A DNA stretch of 64,000 nucleotides from NCBI GenBank assembly GCA_963921825.1, contig OY997589.1:75996523-76060522 (forward strand), written 5' to 3'. Each line of letters begins with the position of its first letter. Positions within the stretch are counted from its first letter, which is position 1. This DNA comes from Erodium maritimum (lineage: Eukaryota > Streptophyta > Magnoliopsida > Geraniales > Geraniaceae). Shown piece by piece: positions 49,092-60,628 of this stretch. The translations under genes were made by a program, and so were the position numbers. The notes beneath the pieces are model-generated. The model was not told the origin of the DNA. It made no database searches and saw only the letters and a list, made by a program, of their open reading frames with translations.

Positions 49092-51894
49092 TGTAAGAAC
49101 CGCCCCCGGTCGAACCAGTGATTTTTGGCGAAGTTTGACTTTTGGTCGGAAAAGTCAACTAATGACTCCGGGAGTCAGTCGGGACCTTTCCGAGACCCTA
49201 AAAGCTTAGCCGTCGTTACAGTTAGCTTAGTTGGGTCATTTCCTTTCAAATGACTGTCCTTGTGAAAAAGTCAACCTTCGGTCAACCGGAGACATTTTAT
49301 CGACTAAACCTATCTTAATTAAAGGTGCTGGTTTTTATTAAGGGAAAGGTGGCCCCCACTAGGAAACTTGTCCATAGTGGCTTGAAGGAGAAGAAATGGG
49401 TCTCTAATGACCCATTTGCCCTCATAAGTGCCAATTTAGAAGAAGGAATCAAGGAGGGGCCTTTTGGTCAATACAACTATAGGTTAAAGGCATGGTTGGT
49501 TACATTTCAACTCATTATTTCCTATAGTGGCCGAATTTCACAAGGGAGAGAGAGAGGAAGAGCAAGCTTCTTGACTTGAGGAAGAAGAAAGGGAGAAAAG
49601 GAGGAAGCTTGAAGCCTTTCCTTCATCAAAACTCCTCCAAAAGTTCACCATCCTCATCATATCATCATTCTAAAGGTAAGTAAACTCTCACAATCTCATT
49701 TCAATTCATTTCAAGTTGTGGGTTTTTATGGGTTTTTCTAGAACTAGATGGGTTTTGCTTCCATGGTTGTTAGATGATGCTTTTTGTTGAAGAATAGTGA
49801 AGTTTTGGTTGGTTTTCATTAGATTGTTGATGTTTGGAGGAAACTCATTGTGGGTGTTGAAGTTAGGGAGTTTGGATGACTGATTTTGAGGTTTGATGAT
49901 GGTAAAAATGAAGTTTTTGAAGTAGTTTTTCGTAGAAACAAAGTTGGGGAAGAAGGGGCTTCAGCCTGCCTAGATTTCGCACGGAAAGGGTCTGATTCCG
50001 GCCCTCTGAGCGGCACAGAACGGACTCGGTGCTGGCCCTCTGAGCGGCACGGTCCGGGCTCGATGCCGGCCCTCTGAGCGGCACGGAACGGGTCACAGAC
50101 CGACCCTCTGAGCGGCACGGTCCGTATCCCAGACCGGCCCTCTAAGGGGCACGGTCTGGGCCTGGTGCCAGGCCTTTGAGGGGCACGGTCTGGGTCTGGT
50201 TCCAGGCCTCTGAGGGGCAGGGCCCGGGTCGGTTTCCAGATCCGTGGGCTGTCCGAATTGGGCCTAGTTTGGGCCCAATTAACCCTTTTGTCCAAAGTTT
50301 TGTCATTAAGGGTACTTTAGGTTTTTCACCTTAAAAACGAATTTGAATGCTTATTAATTATAATATTAATTGTGATCCAAGACCTTGGACCCGAGCTTGA
50401 TGGAGGAGGAGGCCTTTGGACCGCGTAAGAGAACGAGGAGGAAGCTAGCCAGGTCGTCAGCAGCTAGGATTGGTTTACTTTCAAGGTAGGGAAGAGTAGC
50501 AAACTCCGCTTTTAATTCAAAGAATACTAATAGTATGCATGTAGGATAATAATAACCGGAAGAGTCTAGTTTGCATATAGGATGTGATTCACTAGAATAA
50601 TCGCTTTCAATTATGAGAAATTGTCGTGCTGGTAGAATGACCATGTCGAGCCTTAGGATTGCGTGTTGGATGTGTTGTATGATGGTTGTTCGTCCTTAAA
50701 TGTCGATGAATAATATACTCTTAGTTAAGTTTAGAATCATGTTATACCATGTGAATTATGATGAATGCAATATGAATGTTTGTTTCGTGATATGATTGAC
50801 TGAATGATTAAGATGAATGTGATATGATTGTCGTTTTGTAATATGATCGGGTGAGTGATAGACCGATATGGTGTCCTTGGTAAGTGGTGACGATAAGCTT
50901 CGTCGGTTCAATAAGTTTGGGTGTATTGTGGTTGGGTGGCATTGTGTGTTGTGATTTGTGCCACGAATGACGGGAAGATACCCGACCGATGTGTGTGCCG
51001 GTCCGATATGTATGCAATGAGATTTTCCCAGATGCTGTGTGTCCAGGAAGACATCTAGACCAATGGACATTCCGGTATGATGTAGAGTTTCACCCCGATG
51101 ATGTGTGTCCGGGAAGACATCTAGACCGATGGACCTTCCAGTATGATGTAGAGTTTCACCTCGCTGTTGTGTGTCCGGGAAGACATCTATACCGAGGGAC
51201 ATTCCGGTATGATGTAGTGTTTCACCCCGATGATGTGTGTCCGGGAAGACATCTAGACCGATGGGTATTTCGGTACGATGTATTTGCTTCACCCCGATGC
51301 TGTGTGTCCGGGAAGACATCTAGACCGAGGGTGTATTCCGGTATGATGTAGTTATTGAGTTGTGCGTGGCGATTGGGTTCTTGAGTACTTGTCTTATGTT
51401 ACGTGGTATTGAGTTTGAGTAACGTCCGCAGTGGTTTTAGCAGTGTAATGTCCTGTCACTCGTTGTTTATTTAATTTTGTACTATTGCCGATATTACGTG
51501 TTCTAGTCGATTTCTATTTACATTCTCAACTTCTAGTAAAAATTGTTGACCGTTTATTTCTGGCAACGGAGCGTAAGTCCTTACTACTTTTTCCTACTGA
51601 GCGTAAGCTCACCCCCTCTGTTTTACTGTTTTACAGGTTTCATTGGTGAGTAGGCTGTAGGACGTCTCAGGGCCCGGGAGCTTTGAGGATCCGGGTGGTC
51701 TATGTAGTAGAGACGCACTGTTTATTTTCTGTTTATGAATTAAACTTTGTTTTAGTCTTTTGGATTTGAACTTTGACTCGTAGTGTTAAACTGTTACTCA
51801 GAGATCCTAGTTATTTAATTCGCTTTCATCAGTATTTTATTATTACTTTAGTTCACGTCTCGAGTCCGGTCAAAACCGGATTTGGGGCGTGACA
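49092..51894 (+). repeat. 3' LTR of the Gypsy element
   Basis: Begins TGTAAGAACCGCCCCC, ends GGATTTGGGGCGTGACA, followed by the GTGAC target duplication. Carries the 34-bp array (50,000-50,237) and the 66-bp array (about 51,037-51,351). Confidence 0.92.
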
Positions 51895-52077
51895 GTGACA
51901 AACGGGCCGTGGGCCGAACCATCTTTGATACCACGTATTTTTTTATTACAATGGACCACTTATATCGGGTCGGGCTTCCACAACTAAAAGGTCAACCTTA
52001 TTAGTTGGGTGTGACTCTAGTCTTTTATAAGTAGCTTATTATTCTTATATTTTTCCGGTGTGGGTTCAACTTCAACA

Positions 52078-54300
52078 ATCTAACCAAGCCACACATACTA
52101 AGAAACTATAAATACAACACGCACTCATTCCTTCTTTACCATACGGGAAGGACACAAACCAACCCATGAACCGAAAAGGCCCCTCAAGTCAATCGGCCCC
52201 CAAAATACCCCACCAATTGACATCAAGACTCGAAAGAAGCCGAGACCATGAATACGTATGTTGAAGTTGACCATAATACCATCGATAAGTTTTGGATATC
52301 TCCAGACCAAAAGAATTCGTGAATAAATGTCGTAACATCGGAACGAATTATCAATCAAACAGTTTTGTAGAAGTTGAGATTGAAGCCATCCGGTCCAGGA
52401 GCTTTGTCACATTTACAAGCCAATATATTACGATATATTTTCGAAATAATCAATTATTTCTAATTTACAAATATATATATATGGTATTTTCGAAATTCCT
52501 TCATACATGTACCTATCGAAAGTCAAGATCTGCAGATACTTGTGCTAGCACACACAATGATTTTGAATTGCTTGTTCGTGTGGACACCGGTAGATGACGA
52601 GTTCTTTTGAAGATGTCACGACTTCAAAAAGGAAATGTAAGCATAGATTAAGAGGTCCCCATCTCGAACCATGCACGATCCACAAGAGGTATTGTTTTCT
52701 TATTCGATCTTTTCAATTGACTAATCGAATTACATGGATCCGGGTGATAGCGTTGAGTTTATTCTCTCTAATTTTTTTATAGAGAACTTTTTGAAATAAA
52801 ACAAAAAAATGGTCATATGGAAACATGAAATTTTCACTGGATACCAAGAAAAATGAGGTTCTTTGTCTTAGGTTTAAGTAAAAACAGAGTCCAAATTTGT
52901 AATCTGAAATCTTTTGTCCTTGGAAAACCTTTTGAATCAATGTGCGGTGATAATCTAGGAAAACCCGTTGGTAAGTATGTCTCACTTGTTTTTGTTTACT
53001 TGTCTCGCTACGCTTAACGCTCCTTAGTAAATGGTAGAAAATGCTACCGATTGAGAGAAAGGAAATAATCATATGTGGACTGTTTTAATTATTCGTAGCA
53101 TCCGAATGATAAGGCTATTTCTTCGCTTCTTCGCCACTAAATCAAAATTCTCACATAGAATAGCAGGGTATGGTAGATAACAATAGGCTGTCACTTTGCT
53201 TTGGTTAAGCTTTGAATAATTACAAATCATAATACGACCCCTTTAGATCTAAAGGGGGTTTTATTTTCTTGTTGAAGGAGATGAGATAGAAAAAACTTTC
53301 ATAGCTCCTACAATAGGGCGTTGATAGCGAGTGAAGAAAGAGAAGAAGAAAACTGAGTGTCTTAATCACGACTCTTGTTTATCTAAGAGTTAGACCCAAT
53401 CTCAGTTGATAAGTGAGATTTTTGGTGTCTACTTCGATCAGTTGATTGGAAAGACATGAGTATCTTGAATTCGCGAAACACCAACATTAGAGGACCGCGC
53501 CTGCACCTATGGAGACTACGGCCATGTTCCGTCAACCAGCCATGTCATAATCAAATTCAGAGAAATGTCAAAAACAATGAGAAAAATTACAACTAAAGAA
53601 AATGGTATATCAATCAACAATTGCAGGACAAAGAAAACAAGAAGCAAGTAATGCAGGTGCGAAGCCCTAGTCTAGATCTTTCTTCTATTAAGATAAATAA
53701 TTAAATATTTCGTTTTCTAACTACTAAAAACAAGCCTTGTTTATTGCCAGTAATTTGATAATTTTCAAAAAGAGTCCAACACAAACTCCGAACTTTATTT
53801 CGAACAAGGAAAAACATCGTTTATAAAAACGACATTTAAACAAACATAGGATAGTTCAACTACTTAATCGCGCCAACGTAGAGACGCCACTTTGGCTGAT
53901 CTTTGAGCAAGTTCCACCAAGAATGTTTTTGTGAATTTACCGTGTTTGCCTTCGTAATCAGACTCTTCCGCAATAATGATTTCCTCCTTGGTTTCTCCTT
54001 TTGAATATTTGAGATGTTCCCAATAGATCTCTGATGTGGACACAAAATGCATCAATTTACAATGTTTTTAAGCCCACATCTCGAGATTTTCAGTCCCGAG
54101 TTAGTGTGTTTTAATGCACTTCTCTTCCCATATGTGTCGTTGGTCTTGATTTAGGGGTTTACAAGAATTCGGAGCGAAATAAGGAGTTTTGGTGCTAAAT
54201 GGAGCAACAAATCGATTTTGGAGTCTGACTGATCTTTCGAAGAGCATAACTTCCTCATACAAAATATGAGTCGCTTATATTAAACATCAAATCGAAGGGA
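52078..54300. other. 2.2-kb spacer, no gene supported
   Basis: AT-rich DNA. Frames at 52,594-52,782 (plus), 52,713-53,072 (minus) and 53,860-54,055 (minus) match nothing I know. The 119-residue minus frame, Phe/Lys/Arg-rich, might hint at organelle-derived DNA, but I cannot tie it to a plastid or mitochondrial gene. No terminal repeats were seen. Confidence 0.35.
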
Positions 54301-54309
54301 ATTTAACGA

Positions 54310-55760
54310 TCTACAATATGATGTAAGGTGGATTGGGTCATGGTCCGTCCTCCAACCCACAGGCTGAAGAAAAGTCTGCGACTGAACCCACTGCGGATTC
54401 AAGTCCGGACCACGAACGAACCCTCCGTGGACTCAAACCCGGACCGTGCCCCAGCCCCTAGCGGGCTTGCTGGCAGTCTGCCCACGAGCACCCCGTCTCT
54501 CGATATCCTGATGCACTTTCAGGCACGATTCCGACGAAGGGCAGAGTATGAACGAGCAAGAATGCAGCTGCAGTTTGATGCATTAAGGTGAAGGGTCGAA
54601 AGAGGGGAACCTTCCCAAAGAGAGATTAACAGAGGCCGTGTCAAAGCCCAAGAACGACTAATGTGAGATTATTTTGTTGACGACCCTACATACAAGGCCG
54701 AGATGTTTAGGCATCGATACCGTATAAGACGACCCTTTTTTATTCGGGTAATGGAAAAGGTAGCAGAATATGACGATTACTTCGTCCAAAAGACGGACGC
54801 TTGTAGACGCATGGAGTTATCAACGCACAAAAAATTCACTTCTGCAATACGAATGCTAGCATACGGGCGCTCGAATGATTTGTTGGACGAAGCACTACAA
54901 ACTGGGGTAAGCACCATTCTTAAATGTGTGCGACAGTTTTGCAAGGAAATTGTTGAGGTATTTATGGAGAGTATGAGCATGCACTAAATATGGAGGAATT
55001 GACCCGATTGCTGGAATCGAGATACAAGCGAAGGTTCCCTGACATGATTGGGAGTCTTGACTACATGCATTGGTATTGAATAATTTCCCAACCGCATTGC
55101 AAGGAGCCTTCAGGCAGGGACATCACCACGAGCGTCCAACCATAATTTTGGAAGGTGTAGCGTCCCGTGATCTATGGGCTTGACATGCGTGTTTTGGCGT
55201 CACTGGCTCGAACAATGACATCAACGTTCTTACGAGTCGTGACTATGCCGTTGGCTACGAGATCAATGGTACTCGATATGAGTAACCTTGTTATTTGGTT
55301 GACGACATTTACCCACCATGAAGTCGGTTTGTGAAGACGAGTCAACATCCCATCCAATCCAAAGAGAAATTGTTTGCTAAATTCCATGAAGGTGCTCAGT
55401 AAGATGTTGAACGAGCTTTTAGAGTCTTTACGGTGACACATAATTTCTTGACCCACTCGTGTTTGGTACATGTATACATTGTTTATATCATGCACACCTG
55501 TATCATTCTACACAATATGATTGTAGAGGAGGAACACGGCCGGTACGATGAAGGAGGTGAAGAATGGTATAACGAGCGCCCTCCGGACATACCTGATTGG
55601 AAACCGCGAGAGCTATGCCACCATAGAGGCCCTTATCCTATCAACAATACTTGCTGCTCGAGGACATCTAAAAAATGATAACATCCACCGACAACTCCAA
55701 ACTGATTTTATTGAGCACATATGAGATCGCTTTAGAACAGATTACGAATCGGACAATCAA
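54310..55760 (+). mobile_element. PIF/Harbinger transposase, decayed
   Basis: Translated blocks follow the plant Harbinger (DDE_4) transposase order. A leader with a coiled Arg/Glu-rich stretch is followed by DDPTYKAEMFRHRYRIRRPF and IRVMEKVAEYDDYFVQKTDA (from ~54,680), then IRMLAYGRSNDLLDEALQ and CVRQFCKEIVEVF. Next come a block around the first catalytic Asp (LGVLTTCIGIE for the usual LGSLDCMHWEW, 55,045-55,080), GVTGSNNDINVL (~55,195-55,230), FAKFHEGAQxDVERAFRVF (near 55,370-55,430) and ACIILHNMIVEEEHGR (~55,490-55,545). The frame is interrupted by several stops and at least two shifts (TAA at 54,985, TGA at 55,181, TAA at 55,278 among others). The segment between the last two DDE residues is shortened. 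Terminal repeats were not found, so the element's ends are undefined. Confidence 0.85.
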
Positions 55761-56003
55761 GTTTATGTACTTAATTTTTAATGAAATAATAATTCAACTT
55801 ATAACAAGTGTGGTAGTTGAATTTATTTGTTGCTAGAATTGTGTTTCATTGTTCAAAACCATCCATAGTTGTGATTTTATTGGTTTCATTTGTTATATTT
55901 TTGTTTTTATTTTAATATTTAATAAAGGAAAAATTTTATAAAACCACCTCGTTCTTTCACTTTTTTTTAACAAAGTCGCCCTGTTTTTCTGGTGAAAACC
56001 CAA

Positions 56004-56052
56004 AAATTGGGAGCCTTCTACCGATTATTACCAGGTAGAGGGCTCCCAATTT
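56004..56052. repeat. perfect-like hairpin (19-bp arms, 11-nt loop)
   Basis: Arms AAATTGGGAGCCTTCTACC and GGTAGAGGGCTCCCAATTT match at 18 of 19 positions. It lies in the centre of the MITE. Confidence 0.85.
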
Positions 56053-56211
56053 CTGTTTTTTTTTCATTAGAAAAATGACGGAAGTTACGATTTGAAAAAA
56101 TTGTAAAGTTTAAGGTGAGAATATGAAAAAAATTATAAAGTTTAAGGTGATAATCTATAAAGAAAAAAAACATTGTGACTTTATAAAAAAGGGAAAGAAC
56201 AAAATGGTTTT

Positions 56212-57753
56212 ATATTATGTTATTTTCAGCACCGAAATGTGTGCTTCCTCTAGAGTATGCTCTAGCCCTAACCATATCTCTGTCATGTCTACTCTGTCGC
56301 CTTCGTCTGCCGTGTCGCCGACCCCAGCCAGCGACCAGTCTCCTTCCTCATATGATAAGCACTATCCCACTCCCCTTATCATGCCCCGAAACCCCTCTCT
56401 GTTTTTGTCCGGTTGGTGAAGGAGAGGAAGAAGCGTCACCCGAAAACCCTTTCGTCTCCTCCTTCGATCACAGTATCGCCGTCGTCACCTCTTTTCCTGC
56501 CTCTACAATCTCCTTTTTTACTGGTTGATCAAACCCTAATTGTCTTCTCGCCGGGAGCCATCCCACCAACTACCCCTGTGGCGAAGGCGAAGAGGGGTCA
56601 ACCTGTGAAACTTCTAAGCCAGAACCTTTCTCGGATCTCCATGGGGACAACACAGGCTTATAGGGACTTCATCTCGGGAAGAATCCGACTACAAGGGTTC
56701 CGGTTTCCCCTCAACTGGTGGCCCCGTTTATGGCTACCCATGCTAGGGTTCCGACTCTTCCTGTTCCCCTGTTGCCAATAGGGGATCTCTAAACTACCTT
56801 CTCCACATGCTGTCTTACCGAGGAGGAAGCGATGGAAGTCGTGATGCCCTACACCCCGACAGACCCTCAGGTGCTAGCGCGCCTCTAATTCGGAATGGTG
56901 GGTCGTTTGGCTTCCCCCAACCCGCCTCACAAGGAGGTTCTGTTGGCGATCATCACGCGTGCATGGGGTCGCCCGGGAATGGGTCTGGTGGTTAAGGACC
57001 TAGAACCGGGCACATTTCGCTTTCTAATTTGTATCCCAAGAGGCTAGGGCCTGTGTTCATCGTAATGAGCCGTGGTGCTTTCACGGTCATCCGCTGCTGC
57101 TTGGTGAGATCACCGACCCAATGGCTCGGGAGCTCCATCGGCTGAACCACCTCTAGTTATGGGTCCACGCTTGGGGAATCTCGCCCCCTGTCCGAACGAG
57201 GGCTATTAGGGAAGTCATAGGGGCTACATAGGGAGAGCTCGTGGATGCCCCATGTGATTAATAAGGCCTATGATGGGGTGGTTTGGTGAGAGTTCGGTTT
57301 CTTGGTGGACATTCACCTACCTCTCCAACGTACCATGATCATGCGTTTTCGGGAGTTCCCGGACCCGATGAGAGTCACCTTAACATATGAACGCCTCTCG
57401 GAATTTTGATTCAACTACGAGAGACTCGATCATATGGTCTGGGATTGTGACTAGGAGGTGCCACGGACGCCCCGTTTTGATGAGTTGATCCTAGAGTTCA
57501 AGTCCGCTAAGGTGGAAAAAACGTACGCCACAGATTGGGGAAAGGAAGCGCTTCCACCACCGCCAGGGTTTGCAGTATTGGCCTCGGACAAGCTACCTAA
57601 GTCCGGGTTGTCTCGGGGGAAGGAACCCCTAGTAACCCCCGACATAGTACCTAACTCGGTTATCGGGTTTCAAGGCCACTCCGGGGTGATGCATTACCCT
57701 CGAAGCCTCAGTTAGTCTTCAGAGATAGGCCTCCCTAGGTCTTCAAAGATATC

Positions 57754-57789
<36 letters not shown>

Positions 57790-58293
57790 GTCTTTAAAGA
57801 TAGATCTCATTGGGTCTGTCCCAACTGAGAAGCTGCAAGGCCCGCAAGGCCAGAAGAGGGATACAACGAGGGAGCTACGGGAGGATCAGGCGAGGGTTGG
57901 AAAGCAGCCCCGCCACGAAGGATGTTATGTATCTCGGGTTGTAGTGACCTACTCGGGGATGGGGTCCATAGTTTGAGTCATACCTCCCACTTAGATTGTC
58001 AAGTTCAAGTTCGGTTGGTCACACAATGAAATGAGTCCTTGGAAAGCAGGGAACAAGCAGCGTTTAAGCACTACTTGGAGCGGTTCTTGGCAGTTTGGAA
58101 CTTTTGGATTTTATTTCTATTCTAGTTTTGGTTTCATTTCCTACTTTAGTCATGTTTGCTAGTTACCACAATCGTTTTCTGTAGGACCGATTCTTTTATC
58201 TAAGGGTTATTGGATCATTATCCCGTTATGGACTTTGAATGTTGTAATTAATCTGATTTTATATTAATACAACTATTCTTATTCTAAAAAAAG
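56212..58293 (+). mobile_element. L1-type LINE keeping ORF1 (DUF4283/zinc-knuckle) but lacking ORF2
   Basis: Inserted in the MITE with an 8-bp duplication ATGGTTTT (56,204-56,211 and 58,294-58,301) and a 3' A-tail at 58,285-58,292. The 5' part (~56,235-56,800) is Ser/Pro-rich leader or ORF1 start. From about 57,150 the translation gives LWVHAWGISPPVRTRAIREV, then FLVDIHLPLQRTMIMRFREF, then LTYERLSEF and a degraded YERLDHMVWDCD zinc knuckle (ends ~57,452), the order of plant L1 ORF1 proteins. Several stops interrupt ORF1 (for example TGA at 57,409 and TAG at 57,452), and a 3'UTR follows directly. Endonuclease and reverse transcriptase (ORF2) are missing, so the copy is internally deleted and could only move in trans. 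A 33-base C run lies at 57,755-57,787. Confidence 0.75.
57755..57787. repeat. 33-base poly-C tract
   Basis: An uninterrupted run of 33 C as given. Similar AAAGATA-containing sequences (CTTCAAAGATATCT and CTTTAAAGATAGATCT) lie on both sides, so it may have grown inside a small repeat. Confidence 0.95.
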
Positions 58294-58391
58294 ATGGTTT
58301 TGTAAATTTTTTCCTTAAATAAACTCAGTAAAACAATATTAGTGATCCAATATAAAAATCCCGAAAAATCTAGGTATAAGAATCCACAATG

Positions 58392-60621
58392 TTTTTTTGA
58401 AAGTAGGAATTGCATTACTAATGCTGGGTAACCAGTACAAGTAGTGGGCTGGAAGCCCTGAGAACAAAATAAGTCTGGGTCTCTCGTAGGACACCCAGTG
58501 CTCTGAACCCTAGACAAAGATAATTATTCCTAGGGAAAACGCTGGTTCCAAACATTTCTGAACATTTCGTTATCATGTCCTAACCCAGACCAACGTTTCG
58601 TTGCAATTCCATACTTAAAAGGTTTGGTTTTTTGCAGAAAGTATAAAAAATTGTCAAAGTTAACAGCATCGTTAGAGATCAGAACACGTGCATGTCACGT
58701 GTACTGTTTCAAATTTAAATATGACCATTTCTCCCTCGACCTTTGTTACACATCCTAACCTTCGCCCTCAACCTTTGTTACACATCCTAACCCTGACTAT
58801 GTAATATTTCACACAAACCATCAAAATCACATTCACAACTCAGTAGTTCTGAATTCTTTATGGGTTCAATCTTCTTTTCATGAATTTTGACGTTGAATCC
58901 TTTATGGGTTCTAGCTTCTTTTTATGAATATGGTAAAAATGATGATTATTTTTTTTTGTTTCTGAGTGTTTGGACGGAGAGAAAATGAATGAAAAATTAT
59001 ACAAATGACAAACAAAAAAATTACTATTGATTTTTAATCCTGTATGGGTTTGAGCTTTTCTTCATAAATTTGCTATTGGGTGTTTGGATAGAGAGAAAAG
59101 GAAAGAAAAACAGTAAATATGAGAAACATAAAAAAATATTTGACTTTAAATCCTTAATGGGGCTTGAGCTTTTTTCATGAATTCGCTTCTGAGTGTTTGG
59201 ATAGCGAGAAAACGAAAGAAAATGTGCAACATTTTGACCTAACATCCATATAAGCTTCAAAGTCAGAAAATAGAGCATAAAAGACAGCAAGGGAGGTTGA
59301 AGAAGAGAGCTTGAGGGCATAAAAGACAATTCGCAGCTAAAACTAACATCATCCACCATTTTAACAGTTTTTTTTAATACTTTTTGTAAAAAAAAAAACA
59401 AACAAACCCTTCAAGTATGGAATTGCAACGAAACGTTGGTCTGGGTTAGGACGTGATAACGAAACGTTCGAAAAGGTTTGGAACCAGCGTTTTCCCTTAT
59501 TCCTATGATCAACATGATCAAAATAAACTAAACTGTCCAACAAAAACATAGAAAGACAAAACCAACCCAAACTATCGTAATAAAAACCATAAAGTAAGCT
59601 TAAAAAGAGTGCTCTGATTGCGGTTTTCCCGAGACTTTCCAGCACCGTTAGTCCCGGGTCTGTGGGTATATGCCATATTGGATCCTTCCCACCCCCGCCG
59701 GGTCCTCTCATTGCTCCGAAGGAGGATATGACACCTCTACATGTGGCTCCTGATCTTTTTCCTCGTCCCTTAGCAGAAGCATGGTGGACTAGGGCCCCTT
59801 CAATGTAGGGTAGATGTGAAAGTCCCTTGTCCTTCGTATTCATCACCTTTGACCGAGCATGGCTCGATTCTCCAGATTGATCCTGAAGTTCCTTCCACTT
59901 CCCTTGCATTTGGACCTGTTCACCTATTCACCCTGTTCACCTACACAGAAGTTAGAAAAGCATTTTCCTTCATGCAGCTCTTGATCCCAAGCGTTATTCC
60001 CGATGGTGTTCCCCGTTCTCCCTCCCCCCATTCGTATACGAGGATGGGTTCCAATCGCCGGGGTACGTTGTAGTAAGCCTAGGCGATAGGCCATCTTGTT
60101 CCTTTTCATGTATCGCCCTCCAACTTCCCTTATTTTCGTCACCCAAGGCTCTTGGAACTCCTTCTCGACCCTTAGCGAATGCATGATGGACTAGATCCCC
60201 GACTCCCCTCAGGGATGCGACGTTTCCCGTCCCACTTCGGCGTGGGGTAGCCGCATAACCGGCCATGCCGGAGAGGGAGCTTTCTCGGTTTGACGAGGCT
60301 GCGGCGTTGCATGCCCATCCTCCACCTATTGTCCCCTCATGTTGGTATGAATATGATTAGTAATCTGCGATGGCAGAGCCCCTAGTTGTCCCGGATCCGA
60401 ACCGAGATTCACCGGTGGGAGGTTCATCTCCGGCAACACGAAAGGGGATGGGTGGGTCGAGATCGGTGTAGTAGTACCTGGCGTTGGTGGCTGGTCAGAA
60501 TCCATGACAGGAGCGGTGGCCGAGCGTAGGAGATCAATGGGAACAGAAATAGAGAGAGTCGGAGGTGGCCGGCTAAGGTTTCCCCTTCTTTGGAACGTTT
60601 TGCACGTTTTTGAGAGCTTTT
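58392..60621 (-). mobile_element. non-autonomous L1-type LINE (LINE A) carrying a Mutator-type element
   Basis: The 3' tail is the T run at 58,392-58,398, the 5' end is near 60,621, and the flanks share CACAATG (58,385-58,391 and 60,622-60,628). The 5' region opens an ORF1-like frame from about 60,504 (MDSDQPPTPGTTTPI) that is soon broken. No reverse transcriptase is visible. The 3' region contains TDPGLTVLESLGKTAIRALF, a block echoed in the neighbouring LINE B (TDPGLLLPGSLGRSALKALF), so the two are family members. Without the nested element it is about 1.26 kb. Confidence 0.6.
58533..59496. mobile_element. Mutator-type non-autonomous element with 9-bp target duplication
   Basis: A 964-bp element starting GGGAAAACGCTGGTTCCAAA with ~88-bp terminal inverted repeats (58,533-58,625 against 59,400-59,496). 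It is flanked by the perfect 9-bp duplication TTATTCCTA (58,524-58,532 and 59,497-59,505). It has no transposase frame. The interior holds 3-4 imperfect ~110-bp tandem units (58,850-59,225: CCTTTATGGGTTCTAGCTTC ... GTGTTTGGATAGAGAGAAAA) and a short duplicated ACCTTTGTTACACATCCTAA near 58,740-58,790. It interrupts LINE A. Confidence 0.85.
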
Positions 60622-60628
60622 CACAATG

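Larger units (their letters stand above)
32179..51894 (+). mobile_element. Ty3/Gypsy retrotransposon (chromodomain, Tekay-like) carrying a nested Copia element
   Basis: LTRs of ~2.8 kb (32,179-34,976 and 49,092-51,894) are flanked by the exact 5-bp duplication GTGAC (32,174-32,178 and 51,895-51,899). A tRNA-Met primer-binding site follows the 5' LTR (34,981), and a polypurine tract precedes the 3' LTR. Parts in order: gag (~35,920-36,820, then after the nested Copia two CCHC knuckles ~45,300-45,460), protease (~45,730-46,080), reverse transcriptase (~46,250-46,930, with the FVDD box), RNase H (~47,040-47,480), integrase (~47,750-48,600) and a C-terminal chromodomain (~48,870-49,040). Chromodomain and order fit the Tekay/Del chromovirus group. 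Apart from the Copia insert it is broken at only a few places. LTRs differ by very roughly 4-5%, so it is a few million years old. Confidence 0.93.
31944..52077 (-). mobile_element. TRIM-like element split by a Gypsy insertion
   Basis: Two ~140-bp matching blocks, about 31,944-32,085 and 51,938-52,077, both ending AACTTCAACA, are the LTRs of a small minus-strand element. Its internal part is cut in two: 32,086-32,178, which contains the CTGGACATCTACACGTGGGC motif shared with the TRIMs at 11.6 and 17.7 kb, and 51,895-51,937, with the reverse of a TGGTATCAAAG primer-binding site. Everything between is the younger Gypsy element. Without the insert the TRIM would be about 0.4 kb. Fossil. Confidence 0.75.
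55925..58316. mobile_element. MITE with internal palindrome, split by a LINE
   Basis: The left end reads AAGGAAAAATTTTATAAAAC, then CACCTCGTTCTTTCAC. The inverse of its right end (58,302-58,316 joined to ~56,190-56,211) reads AAGGAAAAAATTTACAAAAC, then CATTTTGTTCTTTCCC, so the two ends pair well. The body without the LINE is about 0.3 kb and contains a strong hairpin at 56,004-56,052. The superfamily is unresolved because the target duplication is not clear (AT-rich flanks). Confidence 0.6.

Noticed and set aside
52590-53300. Organelle DNA insertion (NUPT/NUMT)
   Set aside because: The Lys/Arg/Phe-rich frames and AT composition suggested it, but I could not match any plastid or mitochondrial gene from memory. 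A search against organelle genomes would settle it.
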